21,590 bases of DNA from Chloroflexota bacterium (GTDB taxonomy: Bacteria > Chloroflexota > Dehalococcoidia > DSTF01 > JACRBR01): contig JANXYW010000168.1 in NCBI GenBank assembly GCA_025355835.1, positions 1 through 21,590 on the forward strand, read 5' to 3'. Position 1 is the first letter of the stretch, and each line of letters opens with the position of its first letter. The notes below the pieces were generated by a model. The model was not told the DNA's origin. It searched no databases and saw only the letters and a list, made by a program, of their open reading frames with translations. Positions 1 to 6,842 of this stretch are shown here, piece after piece. The translations under genes and the position numbers were made by a program.

Positions 1-28
1 AACTTGCGAACTACTGACTACAAACTCC
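1..28. repeat. Period-7 degenerate repeat array, 3' of SDR gene
   Basis: Three clear 7-bp units lie at 6-26 (gcgaact, actgact, acaaact), and the array may continue beyond the window edge. It ends 2 bp before the stop codon of the minus-strand SDR gene, so it starts immediately downstream of that gene. Read in the gene's direction it begins gagtttgtagt, the same unit and orientation as the array after the second SDR gene at 6681. The period is read directly; membership of a repeat family is inference. Confidence 0.7.
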
Positions 29-814
29 CTAATGCATCTCCTGGCCGCCGGTGATGTTGATGGCTTGGCCGGTCATGTAGTCAGCATCATCGCTCGCGAG
101 AAATGTGATGATCTTCGCGACGTCCTCGGGATAGCCGACACGACCGAGCGGGATCGCTGGGAGCATCCGCGAGATGGCCTGGGTGAACTGTGCGTCGTCC
201 AAGTTCAGACCCATTTCGGCTCCGCGCAGCAGCGGCGTATCGATGGTGCCGGGGCACACGCAGTTGACGTTGATCTTGTGCACGCCGACTTCCTTCGCGA
301 ACGCCTGTGTGAAGAGGACGACGCCGGCCTTCGACGCGCAGTACGGCGTCAACATCGCAAAACCCGTCTTGCCCGCCTGCGACGAGACGCTGATGATCCG
401 CCCGCCGCCACCCTGCTTGATGTACTGCTTCGCCGCCAGCTTCGAGCAGAGGAACACCGACTTGAGATTCACCGCGATCGTGCGATCCCACGCCTCCTCC
501 GGCATGTCGATGATCGGCACGGGCGGATTGCCGATGCCAGCGTTGTTGACGAGCACGTCGAGCCGCCCGAAACGCGCGATCGTTGCATCGAAGAAGTCCT
601 GCACATCGGCGCTAGAACTGACGTCCGCCTGCAGCGTGATGTACTCGACGCCGGTGCCGCTCTCGTCGAGCATCTTCGCCGTCTCGTCGAGGTGCGCCTG
701 CTGGATGTCGACGAGCGCCAGCTTCGCGCCCTCCTTCGCGTACCGCACTGCAACGCCGCGCCCGATCCCGCGCCCTCCGCCGGTAATGATTGCGACCTTG
801 TCTTTCAGCAGCAT
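29..814 (-). CDS. SDR-family NAD(P)-dependent oxidoreductase
   Basis: This is a 261-residue classical short-chain dehydrogenase/reductase, the normal length for the family. The N-terminal Rossmann motif TGGGRGIG spans residues 11-18 and NNAG spans 90-93. The catalytic set is complete: Asn116, Ser145, Tyr158 and Lys162 in YCASK. A PG motif and a C-terminal INITGG match FabG-like enzymes. An Asp (VDIQ) at the end of the second beta strand suggests NAD(H) preference, which is inference. The ATG at 814 is preceded by aagga at a usable distance. The gene lies 26 bp downstream of the Fic gene on the same strand, so the two are probably co-transcribed. Its substrate cannot be told from sequence. A period-7 repeat array starts 2 bp after its stop codon. 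Confidence 0.9.
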   Translation of the reverse strand: MLLKDKVAIITGGGRGIGRGVAVRYAKEGAKLALVDIQQAHLDETAKMLDESGTGVEYITLQADVSSSADVQDFFDATIARFGRLDVLVNNAGIGNPPVPIIDMPEEAWDRTIAVNLKSVFLCSKLAAKQYIKQGGGGRIISVSSQAGKTGFAMLTPYCASKAGVVLFTQAFAKEVGVHKINVNCVCPGTIDTPLLRGAEMGLNLDDAQFTQAISRMLPAIPLGRVGYPEDVAKIITFLASDDADYMTGQAINITGGQEMH

Positions 815-840
815 GATGTTTGTCCTTCGTTGTTGCCGGG

Positions 841-1968
841 CTAGAGAGTGAAGTCTGTCATGAGGTCGAGGTTCGCGCTAACTCTGCGATCCTGCACGTT
901 CACCAGCTTCAACTCCTGCAACAACGCGATGTCGCGCGTGAGTGTTTTCGCGCTGAGATTGCGGTACAGACCGCCGAGCACGTGCGTGCCGTCGCGAATC
1001 GCCGAGAGAGCCACCGGCTCCGTCAACCCGGAAGCTAGCCGGTACAACCGCTCCCCAGCGCTCGCGCTGTACGTTCTGCTCAAAACGAGCGTTTGGTGCG
1101 CGTGCTGCATGAACGAAATGCGCTTCATCTCGCTAACGACGTGCGACCAGATCTCTTCCAGTTCCTCAACCAGTCCGCCGACTGCAAACTCCACGAATCC
1201 TGTAAGGTCGCGCCGCGCGTGGCGCTGCACATCTTCGAGCGCCTGGATATAGCCCGAGCGGTTCCGATAGTAGAAGTTCGCGAGCGAATAGAAGCCTAAG
1301 ATATTGACCCGCGCCTGAAACAAGAGGAAGCTCTCGACCGCGCGCGACGTTCGTCCATTGCCGTCGCCAAAGGGATGGATGCTCACGAGGAAGTAGTGCG
1401 CCGCGACAGCGCGAGTGATGGGGTGAAGAGCACGCGCGCGTGGCCCGTTCACCCATTCAACGAATTCGCTCATCAACCGCTGGACATCACTCCGCGAACG
1501 CGGCGGTACGTACGCACCGACGGAAACGGCGTGGCTGCGATAAACGCCGGGCGTGTTGTGTGGATAGTCCACGTCTTCCGTCATCAATCGATGGATGCGC
1601 GCAACCTGAGCCTCGGTCACGGTCGCGTTCGGGTCGTGTCGTAGAGTCGCGGCGATGTCACGCATGACCGCCGCGGCATTGCGAACCTCTCGCTCTGTCT
1701 GCGAACGCGTCTTCGCAAGAGCAGGTTCCACATCGGCGACCACGATGCGCTCTGCCTCCTCCTCCGTCACGTCGATGCCTTCGATGCCCGTGGTGCCACG
1801 AACAGCCCGGGCGATGTGCAGCAGATTCAGCGATTCGCGCAGCTCAAACGGAATCGGCAGCGAGCCGATTGCGAGCGCCAGGGCGTCGGCGCGTGCGAGC
1901 TGACGAATGAGATGTGGACTGCTACCGTCATGGATGGCGAGGTCGAACCGAATCTCAGCTTCGGGCAT
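841..1968 (-). CDS. Fic-domain protein AMP-transferase (class II-like)
   Basis: This 375-residue protein carries the Fic active site HPFGDGNGRTSR at residues 198-209, a full match to HPFx[D/E]GNGRxxR. His198 would be the catalytic base and the DGN loop binds ATP phosphates. An N-terminal TTGIEG at 59-64 fits the inhibitory helix motif [S/T]xxxE[G/N], whose Glu blocks productive ATP binding. With the motif N-terminal to the Fic core this is class II. The C-terminal ~90 residues look like a winged-helix domain (SAIRDGTHVLGGLYRNLSAKTLTRDI in part). The expected activity is AMPylation of a protein hydroxyl side chain, but the target is unknown and no separate antitoxin gene is adjacent. A gagg Shine-Dalgarno lies unusually close to the ATG. 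The upstream region shared with recG holds 12-bp repeat arrays. Confidence 0.9.
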   Translation of the reverse strand: MPEAEIRFDLAIHDGSSPHLIRQLARADALALAIGSLPIPFELRESLNLLHIARAVRGTTGIEGIDVTEEEAERIVVADVEPALAKTRSQTEREVRNAAAVMRDIAATLRHDPNATVTEAQVARIHRLMTEDVDYPHNTPGVYRSHAVSVGAYVPPRSRSDVQRLMSEFVEWVNGPRARALHPITRAVAAHYFLVSIHPFGDGNGRTSRAVESFLLFQARVNILGFYSLANFYYRNRSGYIQALEDVQRHARRDLTGFVEFAVGGLVEELEEIWSHVVSEMKRISFMQHAHQTLVLSRTYSASAGERLYRLASGLTEPVALSAIRDGTHVLGGLYRNLSAKTLTRDIALLQELKLVNVQDRRVSANLDLMTDFTL

Positions 1969-1991
1969 ATCCTCTTTCCGTGTCTCATTTC

Positions 1992-2076
1992 ATGTCCATC
2001 AGCATGTCCGCGTATCCGTATTCACATTGTAGCATTTTGTCATGTTATGTCCCTAGCAATGTCCGCTCGTCTGTCC
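1992..2076. repeat. Two clusters of 12-bp-period atgtcc repeats
   Basis: The hexamer atgtcc occurs at 1992-1997 and 2004-2009, then at 2047-2052 and 2059-2064, with the variant ctgtcc at 2071-2076. Spacing inside each cluster is exactly 12 bp, and the six bases between hexamers are not conserved. The clusters sit in the 251-bp divergent region between fic and recG. They could be operator half-sites, but the similarity in style to the other short-period arrays in this window makes a repeat element more likely. Confidence 0.6.
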
Positions 2077-2165
2077 CGCATTCGATGGCCCTGGCACCCT
2101 CATTCTTGACTCCGATCCGCCACCGCCCTACGCTGATCTCGAACAGATGACCTAGATCTGAGTGC

Positions 2166-2204
2166 GCGGCCCTGTCCGCCCTCTGGTGGAAAGCGGCCCT
2201 GTCC
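2166..2204. repeat. 12-bp direct repeat upstream of recG
   Basis: The 12-mer gcggccctgtcc occurs exactly at 2166-2177 and 2193-2204, a 27-bp period, ending 15 bp before the recG start codon. It ends in the same gtcc as the atgtcc units about 100 bp upstream. It could be a pair of regulatory half-sites or a decayed repeat; the sequence does not decide. Confidence 0.4.
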
Positions 2205-2219
2205 CTGGTCACGATCACC

Positions 2220-4871
2220 ATGACCGAAGATCGCCTTCGGAAGGTTCTCGAGCTGGAGCGCTCGAAGCGCTTCAGCGACCGCGCCGTCACGGCCGGCCTC
2301 GATTCCTTCCTCAAGAATCTCACCACGCACGAGGGCTCACAGCTCAGCAGCGACGTGTTCGCCCGCATCCAGGCGCTGCCCGTGGCGGGCTATCGATCGC
2401 TGACGCCGGCGAAGCGCAAGGAGTGGCTCGAAGGCGTGCTGGCGTCCGTGCGCGACGGCGGAAGCGAGAAGCGGGCGGCGGGAAGTGAGACGCGGGACGC
2501 TGACGACGCTGATGCGTTGCCGCCGAGCGCTGATCGAGAAGATCGCGCGCCGCGCCGCGCCGCTGTCCCGCCCAAGCGAAATGCGACAACAGCCTCCAAC
2601 CTCCAGCCTCCAATCTCCAACCTCCACGCGCGCCCATACACGCAGGAAGAACTCGGCGCGCTCGGCGTCGATGCGGAGCTGCAGGCGCTCAAGCGCATCG
2701 CCTTCGCGCTGAAGGTGAAATTCGAAAAACTCAAGGTGTTCACCGTACGTGACTTGCTGCTGTTCTTCCCGCGCCGTCACGTCGACTACGGCGAGCCCGT
2801 GCCGATCTCGCAGTTGGTCTTTGGACGAGAGCAGACGGTGCGCGTGCGCGTCTGGGGCGCGAGCGAGAAGAAGATGGGGTTCCGCATCCGCTCGACCGAG
2901 GCGAAGGTCGGCGACTCGACGGGCATGATGTCGTGCACATGGTTCAACCAGCCGTGGATCGCCAAGCAACTGCCCGTCAACGCCGAGATCGTGCTTTCCG
3001 GCCGCGTTTCGGAGTACCAGGGGCGGCCGAAGTTCGACAATCCGGAGTGGGAGATCTGGAGTGAGGATCTGCTGCACACCGGCAGACTCGTGCCGATCTA
3101 TCCGCTCACTGCCGGCCTTCAGAGCCGCACGATTCGCCGGGTCATGCAGGAGGCGATCGATCGCTACGTCACGCGGCTGCCTGATCCGTTACCGGCCGAG
3201 ATGCGCCAGCGCCTCGATCTCGCGACGATTGCCGACGCCGTGACGCAGATGCACTATCCGACCGATCGCGCGTCGCTCGAGCGGGCGCGCAGGCGGCTGG
3301 CGTTCGAGGAGCTGCTGCCGATCCAGCTGACGATGCAGCTGCGACGCCGTCACTTCCAGAAGTCCGCTCCGGCGGAGCCCGCGCCGATGTCCGCGCCCGT
3401 CGAGCGCGCGTTCACGGAGTCGTTGCCGTTCACGCTCACGGGCGCACAGCAGCGCGTGATGTTCGACGTGCTCAACGACCTGCGGAAGCCGATCCCGATG
3501 TCGCGCCTGATTCAGGGCGATGTCGGTAGCGGCAAGACGGTGATCGCAGCCGCCGCGCTCGTCGCCGCCATCGAGAACGGCCGCCAGGCCGTAATGATGG
3601 CGCCGACGGAGATCCTCGCGGAGCAGCACTTCCGTACGCTGAAGACGCTGTTCGGCGCGAACGGCGAGCCTGGGCCGGTGGCGACCGCGCGGGTCGAGTA
3701 CCTCGCTGGGCGTGAGGATGGAAGATGGAGGATGGACGGTGGTTCGCGATCTCCATCATCTATCTTCCATCGTCCATCCTCGCCATCGGGTAGCGCAGGC
3801 TCCGCTGACACGATCCGGATCGCTCTTCTCACCGGCAGCCTGAAGGCGAAGGAGAAGCGCGAGTTGTATGAGGCGATCGAGGCGGGCGAGATCGACATCA
3901 TCTGCGGCACGCACGCGCTGATCCAGGGCGGCGTGCGCTTCCACGATCTTGGTGTCGCGGTGGTCGACGAGCAGCACCGCTTCGGCGTCATGCAGCGCGC
4001 GGCTCTGCGCGAGAAAGGCGCGGCCGCCGCGCACACCCCACACATGCTGGTAATGACGGCCACGCCGATCCCACGCACGCTTGCGCTGACGCTGTACGGC
4101 GACCTCGACATCTCGGTGGTCGACGAATTGCCGCCGGGCCGCCAGGCGATCAAGACAACGTGGGTCGGCCCCGACGAGCGCGGCGACGCCGAACGCTTCG
4201 TCCGCAGGGAAGTTGAACAGGGGCGGCAAGCGTTCGTCATCTGCCCGCTCGTCGAAGAGTCGGAGACGCTCGACGTGAAGTCGGCGACAGCAGAGTACGA
4301 GCGGCTGCGCCAGCAGGTCTATCCGGATCTGCGGCTGGAGCTGTTGCACGGGCGCATGTCGTCGAAACAGAAGGACGAAGTGATGCGCCGCTTTCGCGAC
4401 GGCGAGGCCGATATCCTCGTTTCGACCGCGGTGATCGAAGTCGGCATCGATATCCCGAACGCGTCGGTGATGATGATTGAAGGCGCGGACCGATTTGGGC
4501 TCGCGCAGTTGCACCAGTTCCGCGGACGCGTCGGTCGCGGCGCTGACAAAAGCTACTGCCTGCTGCTCTGCGACGAGCCCAGCGACGAAGCACGCGCACG
4601 TCTGGAGCTGATGGAGGAGACGACGGACGGCTTCAAGCTCGCCGAGGCGGATATGCAGCTCCGCGGCCCCGGCCAATTCTTCGGCACGAAGCAATCCGGC
4701 CTGCCCGGCCTGAAAGTCGCAAAGCTCACCGACGTGAAGCTCATCGAACTCACCCGCAACGAAGCGTCACGCATGCTCGACGAAGACAGCGGCCTCACCC
4801 AGCCCGAACATCGCGCCCTCAACCTTACCGTGCGCGGGTTGCTGGATCGGATTGTGGATGAGGAGCATTAG
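2220..4871 (+). CDS. recG: ATP-dependent DNA helicase RecG
   Basis: RecG remodels stalled replication forks and branched recombination intermediates. The protein is 883 residues, against 693 for E. coli. The order is an N-terminal extension (~1-140), wedge/OB domain (~150-330), helicase domain with Walker A GDVGSGKT at 433-440 and DEQH at 583-586, TATPIPRTL, and the C-terminal lobe with QFRGRVGR at 766-773, followed by the RecG-type end. Two stretches look inserted. Residues ~125-136 are encoded by a heptamer array in the linker before the wedge domain. Residues ~498-527 (rich in R, S, P, G) are encoded by an inverted heptamer array between helicase motifs Ia and Ib. Both keep the frame. The usual GVGP-like hairpin before the wedge domain is not recognisable. 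No good Shine-Dalgarno precedes ATG 2220, so the start is uncertain. Confidence 0.95.
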   Translation: MTEDRLRKVLELERSKRFSDRAVTAGLDSFLKNLTTHEGSQLSSDVFARIQALPVAGYRSLTPAKRKEWLEGVLASVRDGGSEKRAAGSETRDADDADALPPSADREDRAPRRAAVPPKRNATTASNLQPPISNLHARPYTQEELGALGVDAELQALKRIAFALKVKFEKLKVFTVRDLLLFFPRRHVDYGEPVPISQLVFGREQTVRVRVWGASEKKMGFRIRSTEAKVGDSTGMMSCTWFNQPWIAKQLPVNAEIVLSGRVSEYQGRPKFDNPEWEIWSEDLLHTGRLVPIYPLTAGLQSRTIRRVMQEAIDRYVTRLPDPLPAEMRQRLDLATIADAVTQMHYPTDRASLERARRRLAFEELLPIQLTMQLRRRHFQKSAPAEPAPMSAPVERAFTESLPFTLTGAQQRVMFDVLNDLRKPIPMSRLIQGDVGSGKTVIAAAALVAAIENGRQAVMMAPTEILAEQHFRTLKTLFGANGEPGPVATARVEYLAGREDGRWRMDGGSRSPSSIFHRPSSPSGSAGSADTIRIALLTGSLKAKEKRELYEAIEAGEIDIICGTHALIQGGVRFHDLGVAVVDEQHRFGVMQRAALREKGAAAAHTPHMLVMTATPIPRTLALTLYGDLDISVVDELPPGRQAIKTTWVGPDERGDAERFVRREVEQGRQAFVICPLVEESETLDVKSATAEYERLRQQVYPDLRLELLHGRMSSKQKDEVMRRFRDGEADILVSTAVIEVGIDIPNASVMMIEGADRFGLAQLHQFRGRVGRGADKSYCLLLCDEPSDEARARLELMEETTDGFKLAEADMQLRGPGQFFGTKQSGLPGLKVAKLTDVKLIELTRNEASRMLDEDSGLTQPEHRALNLTVRGLLDRIVDEEH
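2591..2625. repeat. Five heptamers inside recG linker
   Basis: Five contiguous 7-bp units (agcctcc, aacctcc, agcctcc, aatctcc, aacctcc) follow the consensus ARYCTCC with no indels. They encode part of a Pro/Asn-rich stretch just before the wedge domain of RecG. Because 35 bp is not a multiple of three, the original insertion must have been longer, or compensated nearby, to leave the frame open. Confidence 0.8.
3712..3787. repeat. Inverted heptamer array inside RecG helicase domain
   Basis: The left half has period-7 units gaggatg, gaagatg, gaggatg, gacggtg (3714-3741). The right half has ccatcat, ctatctt, ccatcgt, ccatcct (3753-3780), the reverse complement of the left unit. By hand alignment about 22 of 26 positions pair between the arms, around an ~11-bp centre. 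The array is in frame and encodes a low-complexity segment absent from ordinary RecG. Confidence 0.8.
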
Positions 4872-4873
4872 TC

Positions 4874-4901
4874 TGGTCGCTGGAGATTGGAAATTGCGGA
4901 T
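4874..4901. repeat. Heptamer array directly after recG stop
   Basis: The units tggtcgc, tggagat, tggaaat and tgcggat start 2 bp after the TAG of recG. The unit tggagat is close to the reverse complement of the ARYCTCC unit inside recG (2591), so it may belong to the same subfamily in opposite orientation. Confidence 0.65.
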
Positions 4902-4920
4902 CGGTGAGCTCGTGGCCCTT

Positions 4921-4947
4921 TCCGTGAAATCCGCGTAATCCGTGGTT
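4921..4947. repeat. Nonamer array (3 x 9 bp)
   Basis: Three perfect-register 9-bp units, tccgtgaaa, tccgcgtaa and tccgtggtt, lie between recG and the hydrolase gene. The block aligns over its full length, mostly with C/T differences, to the 9-mer array at 21506-21532. Confidence 0.75.
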
Positions 4948-4952
4948 CCCAG

Positions 4953-4987
4953 ACGACAGGCGACCGACGACCTACAGACCGACGACC
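4953..4987. repeat. Heptamer array of cgacc type
   Basis: Units acgacag, gcgaccg, acgacct, acagacc and gacgacc run at period 7, starting 5 bp after the nonamer array. The last units drift by one base. This is a third unit type in the same 172-bp intergenic region. Confidence 0.6.
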
Positions 4988-5029
4988 GCCCCTACTGCGT
5001 ACGCCGCCGCACCGCTAATCTTCGGTCAC

Positions 5030-5035
5030 AGGAGG
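5030..5035 (+). promoter_or_regulatory. Strong ribosome binding site deciding hydrolase start
   Basis: A perfect aggagg lies 8 bp before ATG 5044. It fixes the hydrolase start there rather than at the in-frame ATG at 4942, which would translate through the repeat arrays. Confidence 0.85.
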
Positions 5036-5043
5036 TTCCTCGC

Positions 5044-5910
5044 ATGGCCGTCGACAAGATCAGCCACCACCAAGTCACCGTGAACGGGGTCAAGCTGCAC
5101 TACGCGCGGCAGGGCGCGGGCGAGCCGCTGTTGCTCATTCACGGCTGGCCGGGCTTCTGGTACGAGTGGCACATGAACATCGGGCCGCTGGCGCAGCACT
5201 ACGACGTCATCGTGCCGGACATGCGCGGGTTCGCCTACTCCGACAAGCCGGATGTCGCACCCGAAGTCGGCTACACCGGCACCGCGTTCGCGGAGGACAT
5301 CAAAGCCTTCTGCGACTTCTATCACCTCGACAAGGTGCGCATCGTTTCGCACGATTTCGGCGCCATCTGGACGCAGCGGTTCGCGCGGCTCTACCCGGAA
5401 CGCCTGCACAAGCTGATGCTGTTCGATCCGCCGTACCCGGGCATCGGTGGCCGCTGGTTCGAGTTGCCGCACGTGCTCAACACCTGGTACCAGCTCTTTC
5501 ACCAGCAGCCGTGGGCGGAAGACCTCGTCGGCTCTAGCAAGCAGGCGACCGAGATCTATTTGCGGCACTTCCTCTCGGCGTGGTCCGCCAACAAGAATCT
5601 CTGGACCGACGTCGAGATCGCCGCATACGTCGAGGCGTACTCGCAGCCCGGCGCGCTGCGCGGCGGCTTCAATTGCTATCGCGCCGCTCTGCGCGGCGGC
5701 GTGTTCGCAGGCGCCGACAAGAAGATCGAGACGCAGACGCGCATCCTCTGGGGAGACGGCGACTCGATCCTGCCGTTCGCGTGGAGCGACAAACTCGGCG
5801 ACTTCTTCGCGAACTTCGACCTGAGGAAGATCGAAGGCGTCGGTCACTTCATGATGCGCGAGGCCCCGGAACGCATCAACGCTGAGATCATCGAATTCAT
5901 GAAGGACTAG
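5044..5910 (+). CDS. Alpha/beta hydrolase, epoxide hydrolase/dehalogenase-like
   Basis: This 288-residue alpha/beta hydrolase belongs to the group with an aspartate nucleophile. The oxyanion-hole motif HGWPGFW starts at His33. The nucleophile elbow SHDFGA places Asp104 as nucleophile, the acid is probably Asp240 in GDGD, and the catalytic base is His268 in GVGHF. The cap-region stretch with PGALRGGFNCYRA around 202-214 is typical of soluble epoxide hydrolases, where a cap Tyr activates the epoxide; a haloalkane or haloacid dehalogenase is the main alternative. There is no signal peptide, so it is cytoplasmic. The following SDR gene starts 12 bp downstream, so the two probably form an operon in which a hydrolysis product could be oxidised or reduced; that coupling is inference. 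Confidence 0.88.
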   Translation: MAVDKISHHQVTVNGVKLHYARQGAGEPLLLIHGWPGFWYEWHMNIGPLAQHYDVIVPDMRGFAYSDKPDVAPEVGYTGTAFAEDIKAFCDFYHLDKVRIVSHDFGAIWTQRFARLYPERLHKLMLFDPPYPGIGGRWFELPHVLNTWYQLFHQQPWAEDLVGSSKQATEIYLRHFLSAWSANKNLWTDVEIAAYVEAYSQPGALRGGFNCYRAALRGGVFAGADKKIETQTRILWGDGDSILPFAWSDKLGDFFANFDLRKIEGVGHFMMREAPERINAEIIEFMKD

Positions 5911-5922
5911 CTCACACCAAAG

Positions 5923-6678
5923 ATGGATCTCGCTCTAAAAGGCAAAGTAGCCCTCGTTACCGGATCCTCACGCGGGATCGGGCGCGCGATCGCGCTTGCG
6001 CTCGCGAACGAGGGCTGCGACATCGCGCTCGTCGCGCGCGGCGAGCCGGCGCTGCGCGAGGCCGAGCGTGAAATCGCGGCAACTGGCGTACGCGCAGCGG
6101 CGATCGTTGCTGACGTGACCGTTGCGGGCGATGTCGAGCGGATGGTGCGTGAGGCGCACGAGGGGCTTGGCCGCATCGACATCCTCGTCAATAACGCGGG
6201 CGGCTCGTTCCCGGACGATGACGACGGCTGGGAGAACGCATTCCGCGCCAACATCGAGGCGGCTGTGCGGGCGACGCGGGCTGTCGTGCCGCTCATGCGC
6301 GCGCAGGGCGGAGGCGTCATCATCCACATCGCGTCGATCTTTGGACGCGAGGCGGGCGGCGGTTTGCCCTACAACGCCATGAAAGCGGCGATGATCAGCC
6401 ACGCCAAGAATTCCGCACTCGCGCTGGCGAAGGACAACATTCGCGTCAATTCTGTCGCACCGGGCTCGATCCAGTTTCCCGGCGGTTCGTGGGACAAGCG
6501 CGTTCAGGCGGATCCAGACGCAATGGCGCGCTTCGTCGAACAGAACATCGCCATGGGCCGCTTCGGTCGCGTCGAAGAAGTGGCGGATGTCGTCGCCTTC
6601 CTCTGTTCGTCACGCGCGAGCTGGATCACCGGCGCCTGCATCAACATCGATGGCGGCCAGACGAAGAGCAATATCTAG
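5923..6678 (+). CDS. SDR-family oxidoreductase
   Basis: This is a 251-residue classical SDR. The cofactor motif TGSSRGIG spans 13-20, NNAG spans 90-93, and the catalytic residues are Ser138, Tyr150 and Lys154 (YNAMK). Arg39 after the second beta strand (VARGE) suggests NADP(H) preference, which is inference. The C-terminus INIDGGQ is FabG-like. The gene begins 12 bp after the hydrolase stop with only a weak Shine-Dalgarno, consistent with translational coupling. It is not a close copy of the SDR gene at 29-814; they share only family motifs. A heptamer array starts 2 bp after its stop codon, mirroring the other SDR gene. Confidence 0.9.
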   Translation: MDLALKGKVALVTGSSRGIGRAIALALANEGCDIALVARGEPALREAEREIAATGVRAAAIVADVTVAGDVERMVREAHEGLGRIDILVNNAGGSFPDDDDGWENAFRANIEAAVRATRAVVPLMRAQGGGVIIHIASIFGREAGGGLPYNAMKAAMISHAKNSALALAKDNIRVNSVAPGSIQFPGGSWDKRVQADPDAMARFVEQNIAMGRFGRVEEVADVVAFLCSSRASWITGACINIDGGQTKSNI

Positions 6679-6680
6679 CG

Positions 6681-6715
6681 AGTTTGTAGTTTGCAGTTCG
6701 TAGTTCACAGTCTTA
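6681..6715. repeat. Five heptamers directly after SDR stop
   Basis: Units agtttgt, agtttgc, agttcgt, agttcac and agtctta run at an exact 7-bp period, starting 2 bp after the TAG at 6676-6678. The unit is the reverse complement of that at 6-26, and relative to their SDR genes both arrays point the same way. Confidence 0.8.
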
Positions 6716-6753
6716 GATGCGCAGGCCACTAACTGAGTAGGCTCCCGTCTGAG

Positions 6754-6790
6754 CCCCTCTCCACGGCGTGGAGAGGGGTGGCCGAAGGCC
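6754..6790. terminator. GC-rich hairpin, terminator or REP-like repeat
   Basis: A perfect 11-bp stem (cccctctccac / gtggagagggg, loop ggc, 6754-6778) is followed by a small ggcc-gaa-ggcc hairpin (6780-6790) and ggggtgagg. There is no T-run, so intrinsic termination would be atypical. The form resembles widespread intergenic palindromes of the ccctctcc...ggagaggg type, so a REP-like element is equally possible. It would insulate the SDR gene from the next gene. Confidence 0.6.
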
Positions 6791-6842
6791 GGGGTGAGGT
6801 GCGGGGCCAGCGCCAATCCCCAAAAGCAAAGAAGGCTCACAC

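Noticed and set aside
3756..4694. A 312-codon minus-strand frame opposite recG
   Set aside because: It is a shadow of the RecG helicase domain with a skewed composition.
5923..6678. Recent duplication linking the two SDR genes
   Set aside because: They share only general family motifs and differ throughout, so the similar 3' arrays are not explained by gene duplication.
2591..6715. CRISPR array or spacer-like repeats
   Set aside because: Units are 7-9 bp with no unique spacers, no 25-40 bp repeats and no cas genes.
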